Source of the DNA: Brevibacillus laterosporus | GTDB lineage: Bacteria > Bacillota > Bacilli > Brevibacillales > Brevibacillaceae | Assembly: GCA_007833815.1 (NCBI GenBank) | Contig: CP033464.1 | Coordinates: forward strand, 2,784,001-2,848,000 | DNA: 64,000 nucleotides | Direction: 5' to 3' | Shown here: positions 1-7,965 of the stretch, piece after piece | Numbering within the stretch: the stretch's first letter is position 1 | How the letters are laid out: each line of letters begins with the position of its first letter | Position numbers and translations under genes: made by a program | The notes under the pieces: generated by a model | The model's database searches: none | The model's input: the letters and a program-made list of their open reading frames with translations, nothing else | What the model was told of the DNA's origin: nothing

Positions 1-210
1 GCTAGAACGTGAACAAGCTAGAATAACAAAAATCCCTCCTCGACTGAGAAGGGAAGTTATGTTTTAAGGGGGGACGATGAGGACGAATTGGGGACGAATT
101 CTATCAGTAATGCCCCAAAATTATCTTAGATTAACATAAATAGATATTAGTAAAACCTTTGATAAATCAGGTTTTATCAGAAAATAACATACATGATCAG
201 GAGCGTACTA
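1..210 (+). other. left edge, possible tail of an upstream integrated element
   Basis: There is no complete gene here. A reading frame open from base 2 ends at 65-67, so it may be the last 21 codons of a gene starting outside the window. A second frame, ending near 130, has an acidic Gly-Asp-Asp-Glu-Asp-Glu-Leu-Gly stretch resembling the acidic tails of some phage integrases. That resemblance is weak. An integrase end next to a tRNA 3' fragment (211-260) would be the usual layout at the border of an integrated element. Confidence 0.25.
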
Positions 211-260
211 CCAGCCTTCCAAGCTGGTCGCGTGGGTTCGATTCCCATCACCCGCTCCAT
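211..260 (+). pseudogene. 3' part of tRNA-Gly(TCC), attachment-site remnant
   Basis: The anticodon arm CCAGC-CTTCCAA-GCTGG (anticodon TCC), variable region, T arm and acceptor 3' strand ending CCA at 257-259 match a bacterial tRNA-Gly(UCC). The expected 5' acceptor strand (GCGGGTG) and D arm are absent upstream, so no full cloverleaf forms. The last 33 bases (228-260) recur at 12743-12775. I read this as an attachment site left by integration into a tRNA-Gly gene, not as a working tRNA. Confidence 0.75.
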
Positions 261-277
261 AGATTTTTTCTCTAATT

Positions 278-304
278 GCCTTGTATATCAAGGCTTTTTT
301 TATT
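278..304 (+). terminator. terminator after the tRNA-Gly fragment
   Basis: Short stem GCCTT (278-282) with AAGGC (290-294) followed by about ten T residues. It probably ended the original tRNA transcript. Confidence 0.6.
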
Positions 305-402
305 TTTATCTCTCTGTATACTTTTCTCATAATCCCACCTAGCGTCTTTCTCATTTAGAGAGAGGCGTTTTTATTTGCCCGTATTAAGAAGGAAGAGGAA
401 AT

Positions 403-681
403 ATGGAAGAGGCGGTCATTAACATTGTACTCCAACAAGGCCCATTTGCGGCTCTGTTTGTATGGTTACTATTTTCTACTAAGAAAGAGGGAAGAGAGAA
501 CGTGAAGCCAGATTGGTTTAGTAATTGCAGTCGGTGCATAGCTAAAGAATTAAGAGTGGTACCCAAATACACTTATTCCACTGGCTATCGCAACGCTTAT
601 CTGTTTGGTGGAGACTTTCTTGAAGCAGGAAAATTAGATTCATTGAGGCTACTGCCGCAATTGGTATCCATTCGGGCTTGA
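403..681 (+). pseudogene. BhlA/UviB-like phage holin, truncated
   Basis: The first 30 residues (start MEEAVINIVLQQGPFAALF, then a hydrophobic run and KKEGRE) match the N-terminus of BhlA/UviB-type holins, small one-TM phage lysis proteins. A good Shine-Dalgarno (AGGAAGAGGA) precedes the ATG. Normal family members continue with a charged coiled coil of about 40 residues. Here the frame instead runs into unrelated residues that look like out-of-frame endolysin sequence. A deletion therefore seems to have joined holin and endolysin. Loss of function is inferred. Confidence 0.6.
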
Positions 682-1057
682 AGAAACTACCCCTTGATTT
701 TCCGGTGGTGCTAGATATAGAAACAACGAAAGGATTAAAAGCGCCACAGATTACAACGTTTTGTTTAGCGTTTCTTACTCACATCAAGGCTCGCACAGAT
801 AAAACCCCTATCCTTTAACAGGGGCATCTTTTGCTAAGACTTACTTAAATAAAGAGCTTGCTGGCTTCCCATTGTGGGTTGCTGATTATGGAACAAATCA
901 GCCTATGGGAAACCCAATATGGAGCCGTTGGGCGGTATTCCAGCATTCCGATTGTGGGAAAGTGGCTGGTATCAAAGGCAACGTAGACATGAACTGGATG
1001 GAAAAAGACTTTTGGAATGCAAATATGAAGGGGAAACAACTGTGGATAAAATGTTAG
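637..1057 (+). pseudogene. phage GH25 lysozyme (endolysin), broken
   Basis: Pieces in two frames match the glycosyl hydrolase 25 endolysins of Bacillaceae phages. From about 637 to 817 one frame reads GIHSGLKKLPLDFPVVLDIE and continues to a stop; DIE would carry active-site acids. Near 825-1057 another frame gives AKTYLNKELAGFPLWVADYG and on to the end of the catalytic domain. The N-terminal part is missing and at least one frameshift separates the halves near 820. The enzyme would have cleaved muramic acid linkages in peptidoglycan during lysis, and is almost certainly dead. Confidence 0.75.
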
Positions 1058-1194
1058 CAGATGAACTTATCTTGGTTTTGAAAACACAATGGAAAGTTAG
1101 TGACGCAATGGGAATGAAGGAGCAAGCGAAATACCTTGGTGAACTTGCTGATAGGGTACGCGTTGCTAGTGGTCAGGAGCCTCAGAATAAGTAA
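1042..1194 (+). CDS. small phage protein next to the endolysin
   Basis: A 50-residue frame starts with GTG at 1042 behind a GAAGGGG ribosome-binding site and overlaps the end of the endolysin relic. The product is short, helical and charged (DKMLADELILVLKTQWKV at the start, ending SGQEPQNK). Similar small frames often follow endolysin genes in Bacillus-type phages, but I cannot name a family. Because the start lies inside the broken endolysin it may be a surviving phage gene or simply the intact end of the lysis module. Confidence 0.4.
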   Translation: MDKMLADELILVLKTQWKVSDAMGMKEQAKYLGELADRVRVASGQEPQNK

Positions 1195-1243
1195 TTTAGC
1201 TTGTAGATAAAACGAAAAAAGGAATGACTACAAATAACAGTAT

Positions 1244-1272
1244 AAACGTCCGAATTTGAAGTTCGGACGTTT
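1244..1272. terminator. bidirectional terminator
   Basis: Perfect 11-bp stem AAACGTCCGAA (1244-1254) / TTCGGACGTTT (1262-1272), with A- and T-rich flanks that suit both the phage relic (+) and the secreted-protein gene (-). A closely related hairpin (CGTCCGA/TCGGACG) recurs at 4433-4455. Confidence 0.75.
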
Positions 1273-1308
1273 ATTTTCTTTGATTACTTGAATTTTTCGA
1301 AATCTATT

Positions 1309-2328
1309 TTATAAATCTTTGAAGGTTTCTTCGATTGTTCCAGTATTGAAAGTAACATTGGAATCAAGATTTCTGTAATAGTATACATAATGGTTATGTT
1401 GAAACTGGATTCTTCCTTTTCTATTTGTTACACGAACTCCGGGTTCCCATACAAAATTATTTTTTGCTGTCTTGGTTCCCAAAGCTATATCCACATTCCA
1501 TTTAGCATAGTTATCCGATAGACTGGATTGGTCAGTAATATTTGCTGATTTCGTATTAAACGTCCAACTTATTGAGGGAACCAAACCGGATAGTCCAACA
1601 GATGCAGACGAATCGGTATCAGTAGTGTATGGTCCATAAGAACGAATGGTCTGTGTATCATCGGCTAATCCAGTATGTTTATAACGCATTGACAATTGAC
1701 GTGTTTGATAATCATTTCTTGGCTCCGACTGATTAAAATACTTAACATCCCACACGGAAACTTTTTTCTTATCTAATGTGGAGGTTCCTTTTCTTGTATA
1801 GTCAACGTTGCTTGTATATACTCCAGCTAATTCATCTCGTCTTTCATCTCTAATTCGATACGTGTAAGATTCGGAGCGAGTATCCTCATCAGAAGAGATA
1901 GAATTTTGATTTTCAGTTTCTTCAACTTTGTCTTTAATATGTGTACGGATTTCATCTAAAGGTACTTCTTCTACCTGATCAAAAATGTAATCTACACGAA
2001 TAGAACTGTCTGATTCGTATACCCCTACACCTATTAAAGTTGGTGCTACTCCTTCATCCGTCGTGGAGCGATCAATTTTTAGCTCTGCCTTGGTATATTC
2101 TTCGATCTTTTCGGTGTCTATTTCTTTACCCTCATTATGGATAAAAAAATAGTTGCTTTTATCTCCGCTAAAAGATTTTAATGGTTTTGGAGATTTCTCT
2201 TTCAATGATATCTCAGTAAACTTTAATTCCTTTTCATTATTTTTTGCTAATACACTTGAACTTTGAATTGGGTTTAATGATAAAATAGTCATAGCGCCCA
2301 CAGAAAAAAGCATTGCAAGTTTCTTCAT
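1309..2328 (-). CDS. secreted beta-rich protein of unknown function
   Basis: 339 residues from the ATG at 2328, chosen because GGTGGAG lies six to seven bases upstream. The in-frame GTG at 2340 has no such site. The N-terminus is a clear Sec signal peptide: MKK, a hydrophobic core, then a likely cut after VLA near residue 29. The mature part is acidic and Lys/Asp/Ser-rich, with a helical middle. The C-terminal half is dominated by Ser/Thr/Tyr alternations (SYGPYTTDTDSSASVGLSG, later TFNTKS and NFVWEPGVRVTN), suggesting a beta-sandwich or beta-barrel. It contains no Cys and no metal motif I recognise. I considered the ETX/MTX2 pore-forming toxins common in insect-pathogenic Brevibacillus but cannot show the family signature. 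Its position among phage relics suggests cargo. Confidence 0.8.
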   Translation of the reverse strand: MKKLAMLFSVGAMTILSLNPIQSSSVLAKNNEKELKFTEISLKEKSPKPLKSFSGDKSNYFFIHNEGKEIDTEKIEEYTKAELKIDRSTTDEGVAPTLIGVGVYESDSSIRVDYIFDQVEEVPLDEIRTHIKDKVEETENQNSISSDEDTRSESYTYRIRDERRDELAGVYTSNVDYTRKGTSTLDKKKVSVWDVKYFNQSEPRNDYQTRQLSMRYKHTGLADDTQTIRSYGPYTTDTDSSASVGLSGLVPSISWTFNTKSANITDQSSLSDNYAKWNVDIALGTKTAKNNFVWEPGVRVTNRKGRIQFQHNHYVYYYRNLDSNVTFNTGTIEETFKDL

Positions 2329-2388
2329 AATTAACTCCACCTTTGTTTTTATTTATCAATAAAACCAAAAAACTATAAGAGGAAAAGG

Positions 2389-2547
2389 GTGTTATTTTTT
2401 ATGGCTATATTCTTGGAACTCCTGCTCATTGTTGTATTAGGTTTTTTCACAGGGATATTATTCGGAGGAGGTAGTAGCATCATATTAGGGGGAATATTCT
2501 GGACGTTAATTTTTATCCTCATCCAAATACATACCAAACAAAAATAG
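2389..2547 (+). CDS. small hydrophobic membrane protein
   Basis: 52 codons from a GTG at 2389 with AAGAGG six bases upstream; an ATG at 2401 is an alternative that would give 48 residues. The product is almost wholly hydrophobic, with two likely TM segments split by a Gly-Gly-Gly-Ser-Ser turn and a short polar tail (IQIHTKQK). No family recognised. It lies divergent from the secreted-protein gene. Small membrane proteins of this kind are common in prophage accessory regions. Confidence 0.45.
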   Translation: MLFFMAIFLELLLIVVLGFFTGILFGGGSSIILGGIFWTLIFILIQIHTKQK

Positions 2548-2821
2548 TCACCCCTCCCACTTAATACCAATTATTATCTGTTTTTTTAGAATACTTTTCG
2601 CTTCCTTTTTTAACTCAAGTCTGCGTTGAGACCATTGGTGTCTTAATTCTTGTTTTCGTAATAATCTAGCTGGCTCTTTCAATTTCAATTTCTTGATAAG
2701 AGTCACCCCATACCAACATAATAAAGACCTCCTAGCGTCTTCAAGGAATAGCTGAAACACGGCTGTATTCTTTTCTAAAGGGTATTCCGTACAGCTTATT
2801 CTGATCGACAACTACTTTCAT
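2548..2821 (-). pseudogene. frame-broken small gene remnant
   Basis: An ATG at 2821 opens a 26-codon frame (MKVVVDQNKLYGIPFRKEYS and six more residues). The longer frame on the same strand gives EDARRSLLCWYGVTLIKKLK, then a Lys/Arg-rich helical tail to 2548. Joined by one frameshift near 2742 they would form one basic protein of about 90 residues. An AGGAGG site with a 17-codon frame also lies inside it. I do not recognise the family; a decayed mobile-element protein is the simplest reading. Confidence 0.3.
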
Positions 2822-2894
2822 AATAAAAAATTTTCTACTTTAAACGTGAGGACATGTTAAACTTAAAAGGAGCATTTTCTAGATGCTTGTTATA

Positions 2895-2940
2895 GGGTGT
2901 TCCTAAGCTTGGTATGGCGTATAGGAACATCCCTTTTTAC
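2895..2940 (+). terminator. rho-independent terminator-like hairpin
   Basis: Stem GGGTGTTCCTA (2895-2905) with TAGGAACATCCC (2922-2933), one A-G mispair, followed by TTTTT. No obvious plus-strand gene precedes it, so it may belong to a lost gene. Confidence 0.6.
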
Positions 2941-3187
2941 TTTCTTACTTCTATATTTATCTCCGTATCTGGTGATGGATCGCACCAAGAGACATTACTC
3001 CTCCTTTTTTAAAAATTCTAATTCTTTTTTAGTTGTTCTATTATTTCATAAAGTGTCACTCCTTTTATAAATAAAGATATAATTCGTTATCATATTAACA
3101 ACAAAACTATTGAATGTAAATATATGTTAAAAAATAAACATAATACCAATTTTTCGTTAAATGTTTGAATCATTAAACAAATAAATA

Positions 3188-3246
3188 AAAAACAGAACGC
3201 CGATACCCTTTTCGATTAAGAAGAGGTGATATCGGCATTCTGTTTT
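3188..3246. terminator. bidirectional terminator-like hairpin
   Basis: Long inverted repeat: AAAACAGAACGCCGATA from 3188 pairs with TATCGGCATTCTGTTTT ending at 3246, with a loop of about 25 bases and T/A-rich flanks. Confidence 0.6.
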
Positions 3247-3423
3247 ACGCAATTATTGTTTTTAAATTCCTATCTGATCAGACATTTGCTTAATAAAACC
3301 AACGGCAGTATTCATAGAACCGAGTCCAAATAGGATAACGCAGATAAAGACAAAGGAATCGTTAGTAGTATTGAAGAAGGCAATTTTGAAAACACACACA
3401 AATTACTATGTAGGATTTCAGGA

Positions 3424-4389
3424 ATGGTGCTGAAAGAAACAGAGAAAAGTGTTTATGAATGGGGAAAGGGGGTAATTGCTCAATCAGATCAGAGTTTTTA
3501 CCAAGCGGCTTCCTACTTTCTGGAAAGTATCAATTTTGCTAGGCGAACATCAAATCCTTTGTTACTCATCCGTCCTCTTATCTCTTTGGGAGAACTTTAT
3601 GTTACGCAAGAACTGCCTCATAAAGCTATTTCATATTTGGATGAGGCTTATCAATTAACCCTTGAACATGAAATCACAGGAATACCTAGAATTGCGCTAC
3701 ATTACACAATAGGATATATGCATGTAAGATTAGATGAATATTACTCAGGTATTGAAAAATTCCAACAAGCTGAAAAGATAAATCAAGCATATGATTTATT
3801 ATACAAAAGTGGAGAAATTTACACAGGAATTGCTGTCTGTTATCGACATTTGGAACAATACGAGATGGCAGAACAATTCAATTTTAAGGCTCTTGAAGCT
3901 CTACAATTGTATAACGATTCCAAGAAAAAAGCCCGCATTGCAGGTGTATATAACAATCTTGGAATTGTTTATAGATGCAGACAAAAATACGATTTGTCTG
4001 TCTCTCATCTTGAAAAAGCTATCCAGCTTCATAAAGAGAAGGGATCAGTACATTGGATGAACAACTCAATGGTTGAATTATCAAAAGTATATAATCAAAC
4101 GGAAAAATATAAAGAAGCAAAAACGCTTTGTCAAGCCGTTATTGAAAACAATACAAGTGAACATACTCTAGCTGAAGCGCTATTAACCCTTGCAGAATCG
4201 CTTTGTCACTTAGGAGAAAAAGATCAGGCACTGCAATCCATCGATCAAGCTTTGTCTTATTTCTCTAATAGACCAAATAATAGATTCTTTTTAAAATCGT
4301 CTCGCCTATTTACCAAAATGGCGTTTGAATATGGAAAACAACCAGAAATAGTAAGTATTTACGATAAATATTTTGCAATCCGTGTATAA
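3424..4389 (+). CDS. TPR protein, Rap/RRNPP-like, probably N-terminally truncated
   Basis: 321 residues of consecutive tetratricopeptide-like helix pairs, for example YQAASYFLESINFARRTSNP, HKAISYLDEAYQLTLEHE, IAGVYNNLGIVYRCRQKYDL and AEALLTLAESLCHLGEKDQA. The sizes and order resemble the peptide-binding TPR domain of Rap phosphatases and of NprR/PlcR-type regulators. No DNA-binding helix-turn-helix and no Rap three-helix bundle precedes it. In-frame codons continue upstream of the ATG to about 3361 without a stop, and the ribosome-binding site is weak, so the N-terminus was probably lost. No Phr-like peptide gene follows. A quorum-sensing role is inference only. Confidence 0.65.
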   Translation: MVLKETEKSVYEWGKGVIAQSDQSFYQAASYFLESINFARRTSNPLLLIRPLISLGELYVTQELPHKAISYLDEAYQLTLEHEITGIPRIALHYTIGYMHVRLDEYYSGIEKFQQAEKINQAYDLLYKSGEIYTGIAVCYRHLEQYEMAEQFNFKALEALQLYNDSKKKARIAGVYNNLGIVYRCRQKYDLSVSHLEKAIQLHKEKGSVHWMNNSMVELSKVYNQTEKYKEAKTLCQAVIENNTSEHTLAEALLTLAESLCHLGEKDQALQSIDQALSYFSNRPNNRFFLKSSRLFTKMAFEYGKQPEIVSIYDKYFAIRV

Positions 4390-4432
4390 TTCAACAACAT
4401 TGTTCAAATAGCAAATCAAACGTTGGTACTAG

Positions 4433-4461
4433 CGTCCGAAATAAAAGATCGGACGTTTTTT
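4433..4461 (+). terminator. terminator of the TPR gene
   Basis: Stem CGTCCGA (4433-4439) / TCGGACG (4449-4455) followed by six Ts. Its core matches the hairpin at 1244-1272. Confidence 0.8.
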
Positions 4462-4599
4462 CTTGTTAAAAATAACGAAATTTTGTCGAGTTTCTTCATT
4501 ATAATAGCTGTTCAAATTAATACATCGAATACAGGTAACTTAGCTGTCTTTGCTTATCAAAATGGTTTTGTTAAAGATTATTGTTGGTATTTATATAAA

Positions 4600-4627
4600 A
4601 AAGGGACTTCCCCATACGGAAGCCCCT
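4600..4627 (-). terminator. terminator of the GNAT gene
   Basis: On the minus strand AGGGGCTTCC (4627-4618) pairs with GGAAGTCCCT (4611-4602), with one mismatch, and is followed by TTTTTT. It lies about 50 bases past the stop codon of the acetyltransferase. Confidence 0.65.
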
Positions 4628-4674
4628 ACTTATACATTCAACTAACACCGTTAGTGCATAAGTTTTTTCTAATT

Positions 4675-5217
4675 TTATTTTAGAATTGAATAAACATTTG
4701 TATCATGTGGCACACTATTTTGATACATATAATCTCTTAAGACCCCTTCTTTTTGAAATCCCATTTTTGTTAATAATTCATTAGATGCTTCGTTCTCTGT
4801 AAAAACGACAGCACCTATACGAGTTAAATCAAGAACTTCAAAACCGTATGATACAATTTCCGACATTGCTTCCAATGCATACCCTTTTCGCCAATGCTCT
4901 GGATTGATTTCATAGCCTATTTCTGCCCGTTTATGTTTAGGTGCCCAAGCATTAAACCCAATTGTTCCAATTATTCCTTTTGTACCTTTTCTCTCAATAC
5001 CCCACCTAATACCTCTTTTTTCCTTGTAGTTGTTTGCAAAGAAATCAACGAATTTTTTTGCTTGCTCTATGCTTTCTAAATTTTCTTGACCATAATAACG
5101 TGTTACGTCAGTATTAGAAAAATAAGCAAATATACCTTCAGCATCCTCTTCTGTTATTTCTCTTAATACAAGTCTTTCTGTTTCTAATACAGGAAACATT
5201 TTACCACTCGCTCTCAT
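4675..5217 (-). CDS. GNAT N-acetyltransferase, RimJ/RimL type
   Basis: 180 residues with the layout of the RimJ/RimL-like GNAT family: N-terminal LETERLVLREITEEDAEGIF, a central beta strand GIIGTIGFNAW, the acetyl-CoA loop region EIGYEINPEHWRKGYALEAM, and C-terminal NELLTKMGFQKEGVLRDYMY. Family members transfer acetyl from acetyl-CoA to N-terminal amines of ribosomal proteins or to small amines such as antibiotics; the substrate cannot be read here. I kept the ATG at 5217 although its ribosome-binding site is weak. An ATG at 5199 would also give a full domain. It is one of the intact cargo genes inside the phage relic. Confidence 0.9.
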   Translation of the reverse strand: MRASGKMFPVLETERLVLREITEEDAEGIFAYFSNTDVTRYYGQENLESIEQAKKFVDFFANNYKEKRGIRWGIERKGTKGIIGTIGFNAWAPKHKRAEIGYEINPEHWRKGYALEAMSEIVSYGFEVLDLTRIGAVVFTENEASNELLTKMGFQKEGVLRDYMYQNSVPHDTNVYSILK

Positions 5218-5313
5218 CCATTTTCTATATTATTGAACAATCGTTTGATTTATTCAAATATCAACACAGCTATTTAACAGAGCCATTAAAATAGGAGATA
5301 GCAAATTGGTTTT

Positions 5314-5653
5314 GTGCGTAGAGAGATGGCGAATACTCCAAGCTACGAACCAAGACTTCACGGAGAAACAAATAAAACGAGTGACCCGGTAGCAAATTGC
5401 GGTGTTTGGAATGTAGACCAAGAACAAGAAGTTAAAAGGCGCTCTGAGCGCGTAGAATGGGCTGTAAGCCGTCTTTCTCCAAGACAGAGATATTATCCAG
5501 AAAAGATATTTAGAGCAGGAGAACGCCCTAGATTGTCTCTTATGCCATGACTTGAATATGAGCAAGCGGACATATGAAAGACAGAAAGCAAGAGCATTTT
5601 ATTTACTTGCACTTATGTTAAAAGCAGAGGTCATATTGGAAGAGGCTTCATGA
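5314..5653 (+). pseudogene. phage ArpU/sigma-70-region-4-like late regulator, frameshifted
   Basis: The first part (ETNKTSDPVANCGVWNV, then EVKRRSERVEWAVSRLSPRQ) and a second part in another frame after 5550 (MSKRTYERQKARAFYLLALM and on) together match phage regulators of the ArpU/RinA kind. These end in a sigma-region-4-like helix-turn-helix and control late transcription. The junction around 5545-5552 breaks the frame. The product is unlikely to work. The downstream sequence also matches the usual position of this gene before the packaging genes. Confidence 0.65.
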
Positions 5654-5985
5654 GTGGCGGCTACATGGCGGAATATTGGCGGTAGAATGGCGCTCCGTTT
5701 GGATAACAAGGTGATATGATGGTAATAGGTAAATAAAAGCAAGGACAGGCTACCTGATTAATCGGATAGCTATTTTTTATGTGTAGCATGAGATAAGAAA
5801 GCAAGAAAGCAAAAATGAATTTTACCCCTGATTTTCGAGTCTTTTCGAAAGGGATTACTAGGAAAATAGTCCTTACTGTCGAATTATGCAGTAGGGGGGA
5901 TGTATTTTGAATTTAGGAGTAAAATTCAGCCAAATAAAGCAAGCACGTACGTACGTATTGGAGGATGTGAGAGGTATTTACTTTC
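5653..5985 (+). other. phage intergenic remnant
   Basis: No gene recognised. The stretch has G-rich repeats around TGGCGG (5655-5690), a terminator-like palindrome at 5748-5771, and ends in a TACGTACGTACGT run (5947-5959). Similar short spacers separate the late regulator from the packaging genes in Bacillus-type phages. Confidence 0.4.
5748..5778 (+). terminator. terminator-like palindrome
   Basis: GGCTACCTGATTAATCGGATAGCT folds back on itself with one mismatch and two wobble pairs, followed by ATTTTTT. It is within the decayed phage region. Confidence 0.4.
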
Positions 5986-6220
5986 CCGGTATTAAACGGT
6001 GGCTAACCTTAGATCAATTGGATAAGGATTTTTGAGAAAGCATCCACTTTGCAAACATCGCTTTGATAAAGGATTCCTAACGGGTGCTACAGTAGTTGAC
6101 AATATCGTTCCACACAAGGGAGATAAGACGTTGTAATGGGATCGGAACAACTGGCAGCCATTATGTGAGCAGTGTCATAACCGGAAGACTGCTAGAGAGG
6201 ATAGAGGCGCTTGGAGATGA
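5985..6220 (+). pseudogene. phage HNH endonuclease, broken
   Basis: After a frame with KRWLTLDQLDKDF and a stop near 6033, the next frame reads RKHPLCKHRFDKGFLTGATV, then VDNIVPHKGDKTL, an in-frame TAA at 6134-6136, and WDRNNWQPLCEQCHNRKTAR. This is the Cys4-zinc HNH nuclease encoded next to phage terminase genes, which helps DNA packaging. The expected histidine in VDHIVPH is Asn here. A frameshift, a stop codon and this substitution all say it is dead. Confidence 0.8.
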
Positions 6221-6275
6221 TCTATCAATTTATCCATGTTAAAATGGGTTTCAGATTGAATTAAAGGTGTTGCTT

Positions 6276-6602
6276 ATGGATAAGAAAAATAGTCTTACAA
6301 TACAGTTTCGAACAGAAACTAGTAACGATTGTGATCTACAATTTGCAGATTTCATAATTGATGGTAAATCACTTTTTGACCAGTTTAGGAAGTATGATGT
6401 AGTACCTAGTTTGGGATGGGGAATTAAAGAATATCAAGATGAGATGGTTAGTTATTTTCTGATGCAGAAGCCACATCCTCTGTTATGGTATCGAGTCCCT
6501 GTATTAGTCTGCTCTCATTGTGGGGATTTAGAGTGTGGGTTTATTTCAGCTAAAATTGAGCGCATTGGTAACACAATTGTTTGGAAGGATTTTTATAAAT
6601 AA
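6276..6602 (+). CDS. conserved protein with a CxxCGDxxCG zinc-site motif
   Basis: 108 residues from the ATG at 6276, preceded by AAAGG with eight bases spacing; the in-frame GTG at 6267 overlaps that site. The C-terminal part has VLVCSHCGDLECGFISAKIE, a CxxC plus a third Cys in a Gly-Asp-Leu-Glu-Cys-Gly turn that could bind metal. It ends with IVWKDFYK, a motif that recurs in small Bacillus proteins of unknown function. N-terminal ADFIIDGKSLFDQF is also family-like. I cannot give a role. Unlike its neighbours it is not a phage gene type and has an intact frame. Confidence 0.65.
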   Translation: MDKKNSLTIQFRTETSNDCDLQFADFIIDGKSLFDQFRKYDVVPSLGWGIKEYQDEMVSYFLMQKPHPLLWYRVPVLVCSHCGDLECGFISAKIERIGNTIVWKDFYK

Positions 6603-6604
6603 AA

Positions 6605-6645
6605 GCCAGTCAAAACACGAAAATAAAGTGTTAGACTGGCATTTA
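6605..6645 (+). terminator. terminator after the CxxC gene
   Basis: GCCAGTC (6605-6611) pairs with GACTGGC (6634-6640), extended inside by AACAC/GTGTT, and is followed by ATTTATTT. It is part of a larger motif that recurs inverted at 9571-9630. Confidence 0.75.
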
Positions 6646-6891
6646 TTTATTGAGCTATTGAACCCGTTAGTTGAACCCCTAACGTAAATAACTCCATACT
6701 TTTTTATTCTAAAACAATACTTTTTGGGTTTAATATTTCGGTTGAATAGGTTTTGGATTCAGATATACATACCTAGCCTTTCCTTTTCGTGATTGGACAA
6801 ATCCACCAAAAAACGAAGCTTTTTAAAAATGGCAATTCATAATACTTTTGAGATATAATTTCATCCCCATCAATAATTTTCACTCGATTAA

Positions 6892-7449
6892 TTAGTAATG
6901 GTGGTTTTCTTCAGCAGACATGGCATTTGCTTTTGTTTCATGAACTGTACCATACGGATGATTAGGTGGTGCATAGATAGAGTAAACTTTAAGTGGTTTA
7001 TTACCCGTATTGGTTACATTGTGCCATTTTCCAGCAGGTATCATAATTGCATAGCCATCATAGGCCATTTCTTGAAAATCTAATTTATCTTTGCTATCCC
7101 CCATTTGAACAAGTCCCTGACCTTCTTCAATACGTATGAATTGATCAGTTGTCGGATGGATTTCTAAACCGATGTCATCTCCAACATTAATACTCATCAG
7201 AGTCACTTGTAAGTTTTTCCCTGTCCATAAAGCTGTGCGGTAAGTATTGTTTTGCTTAGTAGCTTTGTCAATATTCACTACAAATGGTTTTGGTCCATAA
7301 TCTTTTAAAATGATGTTTCCATAATAAGAATTCCAGTTGTTATTCCAATTATAATAATGAGGATTCCAATTATAATCCCAATTGTTGTTATTCCAGTTGA
7401 TATGCATTGGATTATGCCATTGATAGTGATAGCATGATTTAGGGTACAT
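6892..7449 (-). CDS. cupin protein with Asn/Trp/Tyr-rich N-terminus
   Basis: 185 residues from the ATG at 7449. GGGAGGAG lies seven bases upstream of it, whereas the ATG at 7455 sits almost on that site. Residues 1 to about 45 are extremely rich in Asn, Trp, Tyr and His (blocks such as NWNNNNWDYNWN). A single cupin domain follows: GDDIGLEIHPTTDQFIRIEE carries the first metal-binding motif with His and Glu, and IMIPAGKWHNVTNTG the second with His. Similar cupins in spore formers include coat-associated and sugar-isomerase-like proteins. A surface or spore-coat role for the Asn-rich tail is speculation. The gene is intact inside the phage relic. Confidence 0.85.
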   Translation of the reverse strand: MYPKSCYHYQWHNPMHINWNNNNWDYNWNPHYYNWNNNWNSYYGNIILKDYGPKPFVVNIDKATKQNNTYRTALWTGKNLQVTLMSINVGDDIGLEIHPTTDQFIRIEEGQGLVQMGDSKDKLDFQEMAYDGYAIMIPAGKWHNVTNTGNKPLKVYSIYAPPNHPYGTVHETKANAMSAEENHHY

Positions 7450-7558
7450 ATTCATTCTCCTCCCATGATTTCATTATTTTCCTTTTATCCTATGCAATTG
7501 CCTATTTATAGGAATGAAAAATGGGCAATAATGGGCAGGAGCCTGTCCTAATAAAACG

Positions 7559-7965
7559 ATGACAATACAAAATTTCAAACGATTGATATCCAATTTTTTC
7601 TCGCATGTTTTTATAGTTATTGAAGCAAACTGCCCGTTAGTCTACCTACCGAAAGACTTGAAAAAAGAATGTAAAAAGATTGCAAGCGAGCTGCTGCATA
7701 TCGGCATCATGACTAATCTTGATGTAGATGCACTGGCTCGCTTTTTATATGCCCGAAAGATGTATATAAAGGTCACAGACGCCTTGTTGAAAACGGAATT
7801 GACAGTGCAGCGCAAACAAGCAATTCATGATGAAGACGGGGCAGTAATGGACATGAATGAATGGGAGGAAGCAGACGTAGCTTATTTAGATTTATTGATC
7901 AACCAGGACAAATTATTTAAGCAATGTAGATCAGCAGCAAGTGACCTGGGCCTTACCAAAGGGTA
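7559..7965 (+). pseudogene. phage terminase small subunit (P27 type), fused to large-subunit relic
   Basis: From about 7640 the frame reads LPKDLKKECKKIASELLHIG, MTNLDVDALARFLYARKMY and INQDKLFKQCRSAASDLGLT, the P27-family terminase small subunit, which recognises phage DNA for packaging. It then jumps straight into terminase large-subunit sequence in another frame, losing its normal C-terminus. The N-terminal residues before 7640 are not typical. A deletion joining terS and terL, plus a frameshift, is the simplest explanation. Confidence 0.75.

Larger units (their letters stand above)
2830..3420. other. AT-rich non-coding stretch with two hairpins
   Basis: No convincing gene. It holds a terminator at 2895-2933 and a hairpin at 3188-3246. 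On the minus strand at 3262-3399 a 45-codon hydrophobic frame ends MNTAVGFIKQMSDQIGI without any ribosome-binding site. That fragment may be the end of a lost membrane-protein gene. The rest is very AT-rich (about 3000-3190). Confidence 0.5.

Noticed and set aside
1309-2328. Assignment as ETX/MTX2-family toxin
   Set aside because: The setting is tempting but I cannot see family-defining motifs, so only a beta-rich secreted protein is claimed.
2373-2570. 65-codon minus-strand frame
   Set aside because: Complement of the small hydrophobic gene; the plus strand has the ribosome-binding site.
2860-2905. Seven-codon leader peptide MLVIGCS before a terminator
   Set aside because: It has a ribosome-binding site but no run of regulatory codons and no downstream operon to attenuate.
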